The translations under genes were made by a program, and so were the position numbers. Shown here in pieces: positions 33,511 through 46,261 of a stretch of 64,000 nt of DNA. Origin of the DNA: Pseudorasbora parva. Taxonomy: Eukaryota; Chordata; Actinopteri; Cypriniformes; Gobionidae. Location: assembly GCF_024679245.1 (NCBI RefSeq), contig NC_090186.1, positions 34,112,946-34,176,945 on the forward strand, given 5' to 3'. How positions within the stretch are numbered: the stretch's first letter is position 1; each line of letters begins with the position of its first letter. The notes under the pieces were generated by a model. The model saw only the letters and a program-made list of their open reading frames with translations. It searched no databases and was not told where the DNA came from.

Positions 33511-34274
33511 TAAAGTTTCAAGAGTACTGTGTTTTTTGTTCTGTTTCCCTTCATTATAAACAGTGTAGCTCCTTGATTAAGCTGCATTTTATGTTTTTAC
33601 AACAAAAATGCATTACAAGCAACATTTAACATTGAAAGCATGTCCCTTGGTCGGCCATCCCACAGTTAGTGCTTTGAAGTTTAGAAGCAGTTAATGAAGT
33701 CTCTCCCACTTCATACTGGAGTTCACAAAATACACAAAAAGATGACCAATAGTTGAAAGGTTGCTTAAGCAGCACATACCGCTCACATGTAGACGTTTTA
33801 GCAATCTCATGAACTTTATGTACTGCTAATAAAAAGTAGACTACAGACATTTTTCAGTAATATGTCCTCACCCTATAAGTATTCAGTGCAGATTGTGCAG
33901 AATTTTTTCACTGCCACATTATGTTTCCTGAACACGAACATGGCAGTTTTACATAAGACATGTTAATAGCATTCAAATGGGACCATGCCAGGGTTACAAT
34001 TAATCTCAGCAAATGCCACCTTAAACCCAGAGACAAATGGCTTCCTTACCGCAGTGAAAGAGTTCTTGTACTGAACCTAAAAATCATGAAAATAAGAAAT
34101 TGTATACCATTTTCATTTAATACAGTAGCTACAGGGGATAATTAATCCAGTATTATTAATGCTTCGGAAAAAAATGGGATTTTTAATGTTTTGGTGACTT
34201 TTTTCTTAATTTCTGTTTAAACCATAAACCTTTGCATATTCAGTTTTAGGTCAGGATATAGATTGGGTGTGTGA
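33511..34274. other. Intron 2 sequence, nothing recognised
   Basis: No reading frame with a domain, and no paired ends. Confidence 0.5.
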
Positions 34275-34946
34275 TAGATCCAAGATGTAGGTGTGAGGTG
34301 TGAAAAATGAAGATTTTTAACTCCAACCGTTGCTCGTATAATGCATGTCAATGGGGTATATTTCTATGAGAGTAAAAACGCATAGACATACGAATCCATA
34401 TTAAACCTTGTGGCGACACACTGGAGTCTTAAGACACAAAACGATCGGTTTCTGCGAGAAACCGAACAGTCTGTTATATTTTTACCTCATAACAGACGAA
34501 TATCATCTAGTATTCCCCAGCACTACACACACACACATATACATATATAGATTTCCATCTACGTAATCTACGTAAATATATCTATGATCACAGCGGGTTT
34601 TTTTTTTTTTTTAACTTTTCTGATGGAAGTGACTGCACTGCGGATTACTATATGAGATTTGTCTGATATGAGGTAAAAAAAAAAAATACTGTTTGGTTTA
34701 TCACAGAAACCGATTGTTTTGTGTCTTAAGACATCAATGTCTCGCCACGAGCCACAAGGTTTAATATGGATTCGTATGTCTATGTGATTTTACTCTCAAA
34801 CCCCATTGACACGCATTATACGAGCAACGGTTGGAGTTAAAAATCTTCATTTGTGTTCAACTGAAGAAACAAACACACTTACATCTTGGATGCCCTGAGG
34901 GTAAGCAGATAATTATCACATTTTCATTTTTGGGTGAACTATCCCT
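34275..34946. mobile_element. AGTTCACCC-type MITE sequence present twice as an inverted pair
   Basis: 34275-34475 and 34683-34890 are the same block in opposite orientation (for example ATGAAGATTTTTAACTCCAA against TTGGAGTTAAAAATCTTCAT, and AAACCGATTGTTTTGTGTCT against its reverse near 34435). The right copy runs into TTTTTGGGTGAACTATCCCT and TTAA (34947-34950). The spacer has an AC-rich run and poly-T at 34598-34612. Confidence 0.75.
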
Positions 34947-34950
34947 TTAA

Positions 34951-35397
34951 AGGAACAGTTCACTGAGGGGGAAAACTATCATACTCTCCATCATGAAAGT
35001 AGTTTCTTTCTTCCATGGAACACAAAAGGAGGAAAGGACAATTTACTGGCCATTCTTCCCCATATAACAATAGTGAAAGAGGACCTGGGCTGTCATTACA
35101 AAATGACAAAAAAGCAAGTAGTCTACATGACGTGTACTATATTTCGAGTCTTCTGAAGTTGCTATGTAGTGCTGTAATGGTGCTATGTAGTAACAGTCAA
35201 AGAGCATGAATCGTTTGAATCACCCGTTTGATCATTTTTTGGACATTGACATCTCAAATCCTCATTCACTTTCATCATATGAGAAAAAAGTCGCCAGTAC
35301 ATTCTTCATCATTTATCATTTCTCCTTTCATGTTTCACAGAAAAAAAAGACTTTTGGCGAGTAGATGATGACAGAATTGTTATCTTTCAACTATTCC
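34951..35397. mobile_element. MITE AGGAACAGTTCACTG, abutting the previous element at one TTAA
   Basis: Starts AGGAACAGTTCACTGAGGGG immediately after TTAA 34947-34950 and ends near GATGATGACAGAATTGTTAT-CTTTCAACTATTCCTTGA. The internal TTTCTTCCATGGAACACAAA block is typical of the cyprinid family. Confidence 0.65.
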
Positions 35398-35829
35398 TTG
35401 AAATCCAACAATGAATCACTTAAAGGAAAAATGAACAGTATTTTCCAAAATGTAGCCAAGCGTAACATTCTTGTAATGACAACAAGACCAGGAGCATTTC
35501 TCATGAGATGTTATTCTCTTTAAACCACGCTGCGCTGATCTGTGAGCCGCTCAAACCTCCCGTGTTCTGTGTCATGGGTCATCAAAGCAGCGCAGTGAAA
35601 CCAGACCTCTCTCTGCAGGGGAAGCCAACAAGGCCAAGCAGACCACTCTCAGTTAAACCCACTGGATGTGGATTGCCTTTACGACGTTCATATTGGACTA
35701 GATTCTAAAAGACGTCAAATGCATACACATAATACATACTTTATTGTTAAAAAAAAAATAAGAGGAAAAATATAATCCCAATTAATGAGTTCTTTTTTTT
35801 TTTCAACGCCATCGACATCATTTTAAAAT
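35398..35829. other. Intron 2 sequence with a GC-richer unique block
   Basis: 35515-35705 is non-repetitive and GC-richer than its surroundings (AACCACGCTGCGCTGATCTG). Its plus-strand open frame has no domain. Nothing further can be supported. Confidence 0.4.
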
Positions 35830-37117
35830 AGCAAATATCTACACTAAAAAAGTAACCCATTACAAGTAACTTGAATTGCATAATTCAACAAAATATCTGT
35901 TACATTTTCAAATAAGTAACGCAAGTTATTTTGTTTTCCTATTTATTGACTGACAGCTCGTCCCAATTTTGAGAAAAATCATATGTATAGGCAATGTTTG
36001 TAAACATTATGTTATTGTAGTTTTAAAATAAATGAGAAAATGCATTTACTAATCTCACTTGCACAAAAAAAGATTCAATATTCTTCAAAATTTATATTAT
36101 TATTATTTATTTATATTTATTATTATTCTTCAAAATCAGTCCAAAGCAAAATCAGAATACCATACAAACCTCCAATAAGTTAAATAAAACATATATTTGT
36201 ATGCATTTAATCTCAATTTATTGACCAATGTCTTGCTGCTGACCTTTGATGATTCTATTTAAACCATAAGCAAAAATGCCATTAAATGTTTTGTTTCTAT
36301 TGGTGAAGTGTTTTTTTCCCTGTGTGTCCTATTCTTACGTTATCCAGAATGGCAGCACAGCTGAAAGGTTTGAGCTGCGCCCTCTATGTTACACATGTGA
36401 ATTAGCATTTCCTTCACCCTGATGCGTATTTTTTTGTTTTTGGTGTGAAATGGTCTTTACCAAGCGGCAACTTCCCCTAGTTTCTGTTGAAGCCAATAAG
36501 AAGTGACTTAAACTGCAATTCATCAACTGGCCACTAGGGACAGGCTCCAGAAGAGAGCATAATCTCATTGAGACCCATGTTAAAATTCCCAACTTTACAG
36601 CAGAAAAAAACATGTTTACAACCTGGTACAAATTGTGGTTTTGGTTTATACGGCTAAGTTTGTGAGGGGGTGAATTTTTTTTAGAACTTACTCGTTTCCA
36701 TGATATAAAGCCTTAAAGTTATACATAATTAAGGGCGTGGTCACTAAGTGACAGGTGGATAGCCGTTTGTCTGCTGTCTGTTGGTCATTGCGTCACCTTA
36801 GCTCCGCCCACATCCCACCTCTTTGCCCATTTTCTGTTATCCGGGCGTGACACACGCTGGCAAGATGGCTACGGCCAGCTCGCCCCTACTTTACACTTCA
36901 GAATTGCTCTTGGAATCCTATGGGTGACATCACGGACACTATGTCCATATTTTTTTTTATAGTCTAGGGTCTTTACATTTGCCCAAACATAGATTTTTTT
37001 TATATGTACAAGGCAAGCCCAGTAACGCAGAAAAAGTAACGCAAAAGCAATGCAACACACTTTTCTTAAAAAGTAACGCAATATTGTAATGCATTACTTT
37101 TCAAAGTAACTTTCCCC
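35830..37117. mobile_element. GTAAC-rich hAT-like repeat, copy 1, with insertion
   Basis: Left CATTACAAGTAACTTGAATT and right GTAATGCATTACTTTTCAAAG-TAACTTTCCCCAACACTGG are the ends of an abundant fish family. The same family is at 42368-44797 (shared TGACTGACAGCTC/TGCCTGACAGCTC and CAATGTCTT-TGCTGCTGACC). A hAT-like element sits at 36460-36967. Confidence 0.7.
36460..36967. mobile_element. hAT-like non-autonomous element, copy 3, inverted (perfect 8-bp duplication)
   Basis: Starts CCAAGCGGCAACTTCC and ends TTTTTATAGTCTAG, flanked by GGTCTTTA at 36452-36459 and 36968-36975. Reverse orientation of the elements at 15942 and 29967. Confidence 0.88.
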
Positions 37118-37240
37118 AACACTGGATCATAAATGCAGCATTTATGAATAAATATATTCATGAATAAAAGCATTTATAAATAAATCAATAAATACAAGTA
37201 TAAATAAGTAATTAAATCAATCAATAGACAACATTTATAT

Positions 37241-37730
37241 TAGCCTGACAAGCCAGACCCACATCAAGATGTTTGGTCTGGAAACTCACCACAGACAGGG
37301 CTCAATCCGAGGGGCGGAATAAACGGATGTCTTTCAAACTCCCTCTGCACGCGATAGGGTAGCGCTACAACCAACCAGAGCAACGAAGGTGAAATAGAGC
37401 TTGTTGATATATTAAACATTCGCCGTATCCGGTCGGCAAAACTCTGAACACATCTTCCCTTTTTAAGAATGACTTCAGTGCCGTTCTTTGTTCTTTTCTC
37501 AAAGAAAGCTTAACTCCAAGTCTTCCAGAGTCACGGTCAAAGCTTATTCGAAAGACCGCCGTTGCGTCGACCATCGTCATTATGGCCCCGCCCACCGACT
37601 CTATAGACGATGTGATTGGCCCGGCAAGAGTTAGGGGATTGCAGCTCAGAAGGGTATTGAGAGTTGCTAGACGACACTCGAGGGCAGATTAGATTTGCTG
37701 CCGCTAGGGTGCGTCTAGATTTCTAGGCTA
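37241..37730 (-). mobile_element. TAGCCT-ended element, subfamily A, copy 2, best helicase-like frame
   Basis: TAGCCTGACAAGCCAG start, TTTCTAGGCTA end, flanks CATTTATAT (37232-37240) and CTTTTATAT (37731-37739), 8 of 9 matching. On the minus strand an open frame (37595-37365) reads LRKEQRTALKSFLKREDVF then VLPTGYGECLIYQ. The first part resembles motif 0 of RecQ-type helicases (a Gln preceding a hydrophobic/charged helix) and the second motif I (Walker A), with the essential Lys replaced by Glu. The frame stops soon after, so only the N-terminal scrap of a helicase domain is kept. Confidence 0.75.
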
Positions 37731-37794
37731 CTTTTATATAAAACTAAGGGTAAATATTGACCTCTCTACCTGTCAACAGATCATTTATTTGTCA

Positions 37795-38851
<1,057 letters not shown>

Positions 38852-39055
38852 AGGAGTACTTCAGCGCTGGGAAGATTAATCTGTATTTAAACTGGGTCAT
38901 TAGTGTAGTAGAAATGTAATTTTTTTTTATTTGGTGCTTTCTAGAATGAGAAACGACAGAAAATGTAATTTTTGTCTCATGGGGATGAAAGACAACAACT
39001 CCCAGAATGCTTCACTGCACTATGAGGCCACTCCCAAAGCCACCGCTGCTGAATC

Positions 39056-39831
39056 ACAGGTGTTTCTCAATGTCAAGGATGCTTCCTTGGAAGGACGGAT
39101 CCTTCCAAGTCACTTCCTTCAGAGGCTAGGCGAGGCTCCTCTTTAGCATTCGGAGAACACGTAAATGGAACAGGCTAGCAAGTGCACGTCATTGCGTCAT
39201 TACGTCAGTGAAAAGGTCCGTTGGCCATCAATAACGTTATTTGTATTTTTTTAATATCAATACAGTAGTTTGATATTTAAAAAAAACTATTGATAGAGGT
39301 GAGGGACCGTGAGAGCGGGCCGGTGGAGTGATAATGAGCGGCAGCTGATCGCCACACCGGTCTCGGCTCACGGCAGTGACGGGAGTATAATTGGAGGAGC
39401 GTGGAAGGACTAGGCCTGGACTTTATGTTATGGTTTGTTTATGTTTTATTATGTGTGTGCGGGCAGTCGCCAGTGAGGGGGCTATTATAAAGTTGTTGAA
39501 CGTTTGGCGGTTCCCGCCTCCTTCCTTCCCACCTACAAACCCCGCTACAAGCATATTTGCCCCGTTCACGCTCCGAGTCCGACTCCGGGAACGTCTGATA
39601 GCAAAGCTGCGCGCATAGGATTGTGGGTGATTTGAGAACGCGAAGTGCGCGAAGGCTACTCATATGCATCCTTTCCTGTATATGACATATTTTTCAAACG
39701 AAGGACTCAGTCCTTGGTTGAATTCCGAGGATCCTCGACATTGGAACAGTCCTTCGTCGGATGTCGATGACGTAGCATCCTTAGAATTCTGGCTTCCGAG
39801 GATCCTTCCTTGACATTGAGAAACGCCTACT
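39056..39831. mobile_element. TIR element GTTTCTCAATGTCAAGGA
   Basis: Left GGTGTTTCTCAATGTCAAGG and right CCTTGACATTGAGAAACGCC are inverted with one mismatch, followed inside by more AAGGATCC/GGATCCTT motifs near both ends. GC-rich middle with no domain. Target duplication not resolved. Likely an old non-autonomous DNA transposon. Confidence 0.75.
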
Positions 39832-39888
39832 GTAACACTTTGACTTTCCCACCGCGATCGCGTTCATTTTCACAAAATCAGTTCAGTT

Positions 39889-41179
39889 TAGGGCTGGGAC
39901 AACGCGTCGACGTCATCGATGACGTCGACGCAAAAAATACGTCGACGCAAAATATGCGCGTCGATTCGTCAGACTCAAAATAAAGATGGCGGCGCCGGAG
40001 AGTAGTAGCAACCATAGATGTACATAATAAAGTATATTATGTAATTAAGTATATTATTTATTATGTATATCTATGGTAGCAACACGAGTGGCTCCTCAGA
40101 CTTTCAGAAGTGCAAGGCTTGCGGGTTGGCCACAGTCTATGGGGTTGGCGCGCGGTGCGCACGGAGCATCACAGGCATGCGCGCACGCGTTTTGTTGTCA
40201 CGGCTACAAAAACAAATTTCTGCACACAGGAAGACAGATGTTTTGGTAATATTTGATGTATTTTAATCACAAAAACAAACGTGTGCATCAAGTGAAAGCA
40301 TCGGACACATTGGCTACGTTACCTACATAATAAGCTGTTTTAAATTTAAAATGTTCAATGTCTAATCGCGCTGATGTGACCGAGGGTATCCATCCCCTAA
40401 GTGAGCAGTTTCATCCCAGGACTATTCCGGTTTTAAACGGAATATTGGCGCCCATAATGCACTCTACATGTAACTTTTTTCACTGTCATGCCGCGGATGC
40501 GCGTGGCGTTTCTGTTGCGGGTCAGCCACGGGGCTGTGTGGCGTTTTCTCTGCCTTTGCACACTAGAAGCGTGTCTGACGCGGCGCTGCTGCTGCTATTG
40601 ATGCGGAGGGAAGCCCTATTCCTAATGTTAAACATAAATAGCCAACTGATACAGCAAAGAAAACGTCGGGAGTAGCCACATATCTATGGTATTGACGGCA
40701 AAATAGGCTACAGAATATGTCGTTCTGTATTGACAGTTGCAATATTTCAAAATCGATAATTGACGTTTTTTATTATTACAATTAGGCCTATATCTGCATT
40801 TATGTAAACCTACAGACTTTCAAACATGAAAATGTAATTTAATAATATGTATTCGCGTCAAAATGATATATAAACATCTTTTCCTATTCTATTTTGCCTG
40901 GAGACGCTCCCAACACGTGAAAAATAGGCGCTCTTCTATTTCTAGCATGCACGCGTTTTCCGCGCGTCACAGTCAGTGTGCAAACTTCAACCTGTTAACA
41001 TGTGAGCCGAAACAAAAACGGACACGCCACGCAGCCGAGACGTTCACGCTTGCAGTGTGTCCCCGGATTTGATTAACCAACTTGTTGATATTTAATCGAT
41101 GGGCATAGCCTGTAGGCTGAGTTGCATACATAGAAAAATCGTATAATATGTTTCTTTGTTGTAGGTTAATATTTATTTA

Positions 41180-41268
<89 letters not shown>

Positions 41269-41559
41269 CCTACTTTATGTTTTCAAGGTTTTATTGAATG
41301 CATTGCTCTTGTATAGTCTTACTTTGGAATTTTAAGAGCAATAAACATATATTGCAATGTTAAGGAATTCGTTTTTTCATTCAGATAATTAAATCAACAT
41401 GTATAAATTGCTATTAGGCAATTAATGGGGAGATAATCGGTAATCGAATCGAATCGTAACCGAATCGGACAGGGAAAATTAATCGTTAGATTAAGCGATG
41501 CATCGAAAAAATAATCGCTAGATTAATCGTTTAAAAAATAATCGTTTATCCCAGCCCTA
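39889..41559. mobile_element. Non-autonomous hAT element with perfect 8-bp duplication
   Basis: TAGGGCTGGGACAACGCGTC start and TAATCGTTTATCCCAGCCCTA-type end (41539-41559), flanked by GTTCAGTT at 39881-39888 and 41560-41567. The ends carry GTCGACG and ATCG-rich subterminal repeats. It contains a small nested palindrome (40012-40077) and a long (GT)n. 40487-40590 and 40955-41060 share GC-rich blocks with the BED-containing fragment at 19990-20120, so a BED-hAT parent is likely. No transposase frame remains. Confidence 0.88.
41184..41267. repeat. (GT)n microsatellite, about 42 units
   Basis: Uninterrupted GT dinucleotides inside the hAT element. Confidence 0.98.
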
Positions 41560-41834
41560 GTTCAGTTAGAGAACAGTCACTACAATTAAAAACGGAACGT
41601 GAAGGGGTCACAATCATTCGAATATACTCCAGGGATTCTACTGATACAAAGCCTGCTAATCGCTGAAGTAACCCTTTAATCACATACAAAACCTCTGGGA
41701 AGATGGAAACACTAAGACGCCACATGTCTAACAGAATCAAGTTAATTTGGTCAAATAAATAATCACGACAAAGCGCTGTGTAATGTACGTTGACAGACTG
41801 TTGAGTGTTTTGTTTTGCTTTTCCATGAAATCAA

Positions 41835-42075
41835 TCTGAGGACTGAGATGAGATCCCGGGATCATCCGCCTAGCAGATAAGGGCTAATCTAACAGGATTG
41901 TCCTCTGAGACCAATCCCTGCACTTTAATTAAAGAAGAAGCATGCGGGAGTGGGCCGAGCGGGCTCTCCGGTGCTCTATGTCATATTACGGTGTAATTGA
42001 TGGCAGACAGTCAGGGAGCAAATGCTTATTACAGGGGAACTGGCCGAGGGGAGGAAGCCATGACATGTACAAAAA
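41835..42075. promoter_or_regulatory. Candidate conserved noncoding element in enah intron 1
   Basis: Unique, GC-balanced block between repeats, with GGGCTAATCTAACAGGATTG (an inverted TAATC/GGATT arrangement recognised by bicoid-class homeodomains) and TTTAATTAAAG. Chosen for lack of repeats and dense motifs only; no comparative evidence is available to me. Confidence 0.3.
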
Positions 42076-42367
42076 AAAAAAAAAAAAAAACCTCTTTCAA
42101 ACCTGTTTCAGTCTTTTATGGTTTGAATAGAAAACAATTTACGTCTTGCATCATTATTTAACCCAAGTTTTTTTTGTTTGTATAGAAACAAAGGAACAAC
42201 TCAACCCAGAATCCTATTTTATTTAATTTCATGTTTTATATTTTCTTTTATTACTGACATCATATACAATTGTTTGGTTTTGGTTTAAGTCTTATTGTGA
42301 TTGTAATAATTGTACCTTTTTTAACCAAGCAAGTCAAATGTATAAATAAATAAAAATATATTATAAG
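42076..42367. other. Short intron 1 stretch with poly-A
   Basis: A-run at about 42071-42090; otherwise AT-rich with nothing recognised. Confidence 0.6.
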
Positions 42368-43033
42368 CATTACAAGTAACTTGAGTTACGTAATCGGATT
42401 AGTTTTTTCAAGTAACTAGTAAAGTAACATTACTTTTAAATTTACAACAAAATATTAGAGTTACTTTTTCAAATAATTAACGAAAGTTACTTTGTTTTTC
42501 CATTTATTGCCTGACAGCTCTTGTCGCTATGTTGAGAGAAATCGTGAGTAAATGCAGAGGCGGTGTGTGTGTGCTGTGTGAACATAAAGGTTTTTGTAGT
42601 TTTAGAATAAATATGAGCAGGTATTTAGTCATCTCACAGATTCACTATCAACCAAAATGAATACAAACAGTGAAATGCAATGCAATGAAAACAGCACTAA
42701 TTAAATATATTAAATTACACAAATATATTTTATGCATTTAAATCTCACTTTATTAATCAATGTCTTTGCTACTGACCACTTCAACCATACTAAGCAAAAA
42801 AGACTTTAGATCAGTAACACTCGTGTTTCACTTTCGAACATTTTTACTGCTGAATTAAGCATGTTGAACTTTCTTCTCCTGCATCCTTTTCTTCTTCAAT
42901 CCAGAATGAATGAGTACGGAACGTTTTTTTTAAAACAGCACCCTCTACTGTACAGGAGTAAATTTGCACTTCTTTAATTTATACTCGCCCCGTCCGCATG
43001 AGCGCTAATGTATGCGGCAAAAATGACTTCCGT

Positions 43034-43514
43034 GGCTGCGTCTGAAACCTGAAAAATTCTTCATTCTGAAGACAAATTTCAAGGTAGGAAGGCATCAAGG
43101 CATGTCAGAATCTGTTGTTAGCTTCCCTTCCTGTCTCCTGAGAGACTTTCATCTCATCGATTTTAAAGATTTATAAAATTTGATATCCCACAATCCTGTG
43201 CTTTCCATTCTGTGACAGTTGAGCAGGGGGAAAAAGCTAGCGTCCGAAAGTTGCATTAGAGGGTCAGTTTGTGTGTAAATGTAAATTTTTTACCAGCATT
43301 TACCACTTCTGGTGTAATTTCCAGTGAGAAATTATTAATGTAGTAATTCAATAGTTCTAACCAAAGCTCGCTAGATCATTAAAATGTTACACTACCTTAG
43401 AAGTCTGTCCGAAATCAGTTTCATGAGGTGCGTTCCAAAAACGCTGACTCACAAATCATTGTCTGATAAGGCAGTGAGGCAACGAGTCAGCTGCCTAGGT
43501 TTTCAGACGCAGCC
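43034..43514. mobile_element. TIR element GGCTGCGTCTGAAA, nested
   Basis: Left GGCTGCGTCTGAAACCT and right AGGTTTTCAGACGCAGCC are inverted over 17 bp with a one-base difference. About 480 bp, no protein. GGCTGCGTC-type ends are seen in fish Harbinger derivatives, but the 3-bp duplication is not clear here. Confidence 0.7.
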
Positions 43515-44169
43515 CATCTCGTAGTATGTATTAGTGCGCGTTGAGTGACGCAAAACCACTTTTCGTATGGCGGTGTGCGGCACATTTTTTGCAGCTTTCC
43601 GTGCGGCTCCACATCCGAAGATGCACGAACAAATTAGTTGCTTATATTTACAAAATGAGCCTATAAAAGCAGAAATAAATCATTTTATTGAAAATAAAAG
43701 TCCATGTTTAATTTATTTATTTATTTAATCATGAAACTAAATGAAATCGTTGAGTGAAATTAGGAAATATATTTAAGATTGCTAATTTAGCTGTATACAT
43801 GTGTACATGCATTTTGTTCTAACATCACAAGTAATATTATCAAGGTTTACTGAGCTTTACACTATTCTTTTTTAGTGTGGTTTTTGGTAAAGTGTACTAA
43901 AATAAATATCGTCACCTGTGTACAGTACTACTTCTGTTCCTGATGGTTTATAGAACAATTACTCCGAGTTGCCCTCTGTCGTTTCAAAGAATAGTACAAC
44001 GGCGAGCACGTCGAGTATAGACGCCTTGTCCATTTAGGGAGGCGAAAGTATAAACCAGGCTTGAGGCTTATTCATTTTACTTTTGGTGTGAAAGGGCCAA
44101 ACTCAAAGGAGAAACTCAAAGTAATGTAACATTACTTTCCATAAAAAGTAACCAAGTACCACAATTAGT

Positions 44170-44713
44170 TAGCCTGACAAGCCAGACCCACATCAAGATG
44201 TTTGGTCTGGAAACTCACCATAGACAGGGCTCAATCCGAGGGGCGGGATAAACGGTTGTCTTTCAAACTCCCTCTGCACGCGATAGGATAGCGCTACACC
44301 AACCGGAGCAACGACGGTGAAGGGGGAGCTCGCTGACTGATTAAACATTCGCCGTATCCGGTCGGCTAGACTCCGAACACATCTTCCCTTTTTAAGAATG
44401 ACTTCAGTGCTGTTCTTTTCTCAGAGGAAAGCTTAACTCCAAGTCTTCCGGAGGCGCGGGCAGAGCTGATTCGAAAGACCGCCGCCGTTTGCCAGTTTCT
44501 GTGTTTACTAGAAGACTGTGTTACTAGAAGCACGCAAACGCAACTCGGCCGTCGTCATTATGGCCCCGCCCGCCGACTCTATAACCTACACGATGTAATT
44601 GGGCCGTCCAGATTCTGAGGAATACAGCTCAGATAGGAATTGAGAGTTGCTAGACCACACTTGCGGGCAAATTAAATTTGCTGCCGCTAGGGTGCGTCTA
44701 GATTTCTAGGCTA
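44170..44713 (-). mobile_element. TAGCCT-ended element, subfamily A, copy 3 (perfect 9-bp duplication)
   Basis: TAGCCTGACAAGCCAG start, TTTCTAGGCTA end, flanked by ACAATTAGT at 44161-44169 and 44714-44722. The minus-strand helicase-like remnant reads SEKRTALKSFLKREDVFGV, stop, PTGYGECLI: the same Lys-to-Glu change as copies 1 and 2 and the same Leu-to-stop change as copy 1. The element therefore spread after the frame had died. Confidence 0.85.
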
Positions 44714-44797
44714 ACAATTAGTTACTTTTTTTAGGGAGTAACGCAATATTGTGGGCCTTATCCATTACTCTTTAAAAGTTACTTTCCTCAACACTGA

Positions 44798-46261
44798 TCA
44801 TACCCAGAACTCTACTCAGCATTCCAACTGCCCAGCTTCATCTTCACAGCACAGACCTCAGCATTAAAAGCATCAGTAAGAGGGTGAGAGGACAACAGTT
44901 GACAAGGACGAAGAAGGCCATACTGCTGGTATTTGCTGATCTCATACCTGGAAATCTCATACCTGGAAATGTTTCACCCACACCTTGCTACTGTATGTTA
45001 ATTCAATCTGACACTTCAGCATGCCTGGAGAACTGTGAAGTTCAAACATGCAGTACGATTACACATTAAGAACAGCGTCAGTCCACCATTCATGTTTATA
45101 TCGTTTTTCTGATCTGGCAATAAAATAACCTTTACACAGATAATGTTTCAATTCAATCTCATATCAGAGGCGCAAATAAATTCCAAGGAGAGACAGAGGC
45201 AAGCACACAGGGTTCAGTACACAATGCACAGTCAAAATTATGAGAGCTACGCAATGTATGCTCGCATTTTCTCATCAATCGTAGGATTAATAAGCCATTT
45301 AGGGAATTGTCAAAATACAATTGCTCTGTGCTGGATGCAAATTTAAAAAAATAGCTTAATATGAATAAGCTAAACTACTGGTGTGTGGGTGATTATGCAT
45401 GCTTTATGTATAAAATAAAGTTGAAAATGTATATTATTTGTCTTTCTTCAAGGCTCAAGTAAACAATGGTAATTATATTAATAATTATATGAATGTTAAT
45501 AGGCAAATTACTTTCTGAATCTTTGTTGCATGTCAAGCGTTTGACATTTGGATTAAAGATGAACTGAAAAAAAGTCTGGTTAAAGCTTAATTGAACTAAT
45601 TTGGCTGTAAACAAGCACTATGACAAAGTGTGATCAAAATTCGAACATCCAAAGTACTGCAGCAATGTAATCAGGAAACATTTCCATTCCTTCATCTCTT
45701 TAATGTCTCAGCACCTAAAAAATACGACATCCGAGGGCTTCGTGCTGAGGCTGCAGTGACGCGAGAGCAAGCGCTGCCTGCAAAGTGCTCTGGGGAAGAG
45801 CATGGTAAACCAAGATCTGATTATGCAACCCAGCGCCCACAACATCAGGAGAAATAATCATCAACCTTCTACACAGCTCAAAGTAACGTCCTCAATGACA
45901 GCTCCATCGTCTCTGCCCGTTTAACACACTCATTCACAAATAAACTAAGATGAAGGGATGCTTGTTGCAGCATGTGTGACACTGGCATTGCGCCTATAAA
46001 CAAGGATGCGGATTCTGCAAGCTGACAACACACCTAAAAAAATAATAATTATGCAACATTGTGAAAATCACTTTTTTATGTGCTTTTTATTCAGCCAAGT
46101 CATCAGACAAGTTTGACTAACTTTATTCAAATGTATCAGCAAATGCAATTTGTATGCATTAAAAAGTGTTAATAAAATTGCATTAAATACTGTTTAGGTA
46201 CATACTAATTGAAGACTAGAAAAAATAATATGCTGTTTTCATTTTATAAAAACAGTCAAAA
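44798..46261. other. Intron 1 sequence, nothing recognised
   Basis: Contains a short tandem ATACCTGGAAATCTC near 44944. No exons or element ends seen. Confidence 0.5.

Larger units (their letters stand above)
38852..41675. mobile_element. TTAA-family element, copy 2, with two large insertions
   Basis: TTAA (38848-38851) precedes AGGAGTACTTCAGCGCTGGG; CGCTGAAGTAACCCT precedes TTAA (41676-41679). Its own sequence is 38852-39055, 39832-39888 and 41568-41675. Insertions are at 39056-39831 and 39889-41559. Confidence 0.8.
42368..44797. mobile_element. GTAAC-rich hAT-like repeat, copy 2, with two insertions
   Basis: Left CATTACAAGTAACTTGAGTT and right TTACTTTCCTCAACACTGAT match the copy at 35830-37117. 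Insertions: 43034-43514 and 44170-44713. Confidence 0.75.

Noticed and set aside
43420..43435. ATGAGGTGCG as the canonical enah exon 1 end (ATG AG then donor)
   Set aside because: It is on the plus strand, opposite to enah, and lies in a transposon; no minus-strand ATGAG with a good donor was found right of exon 2.
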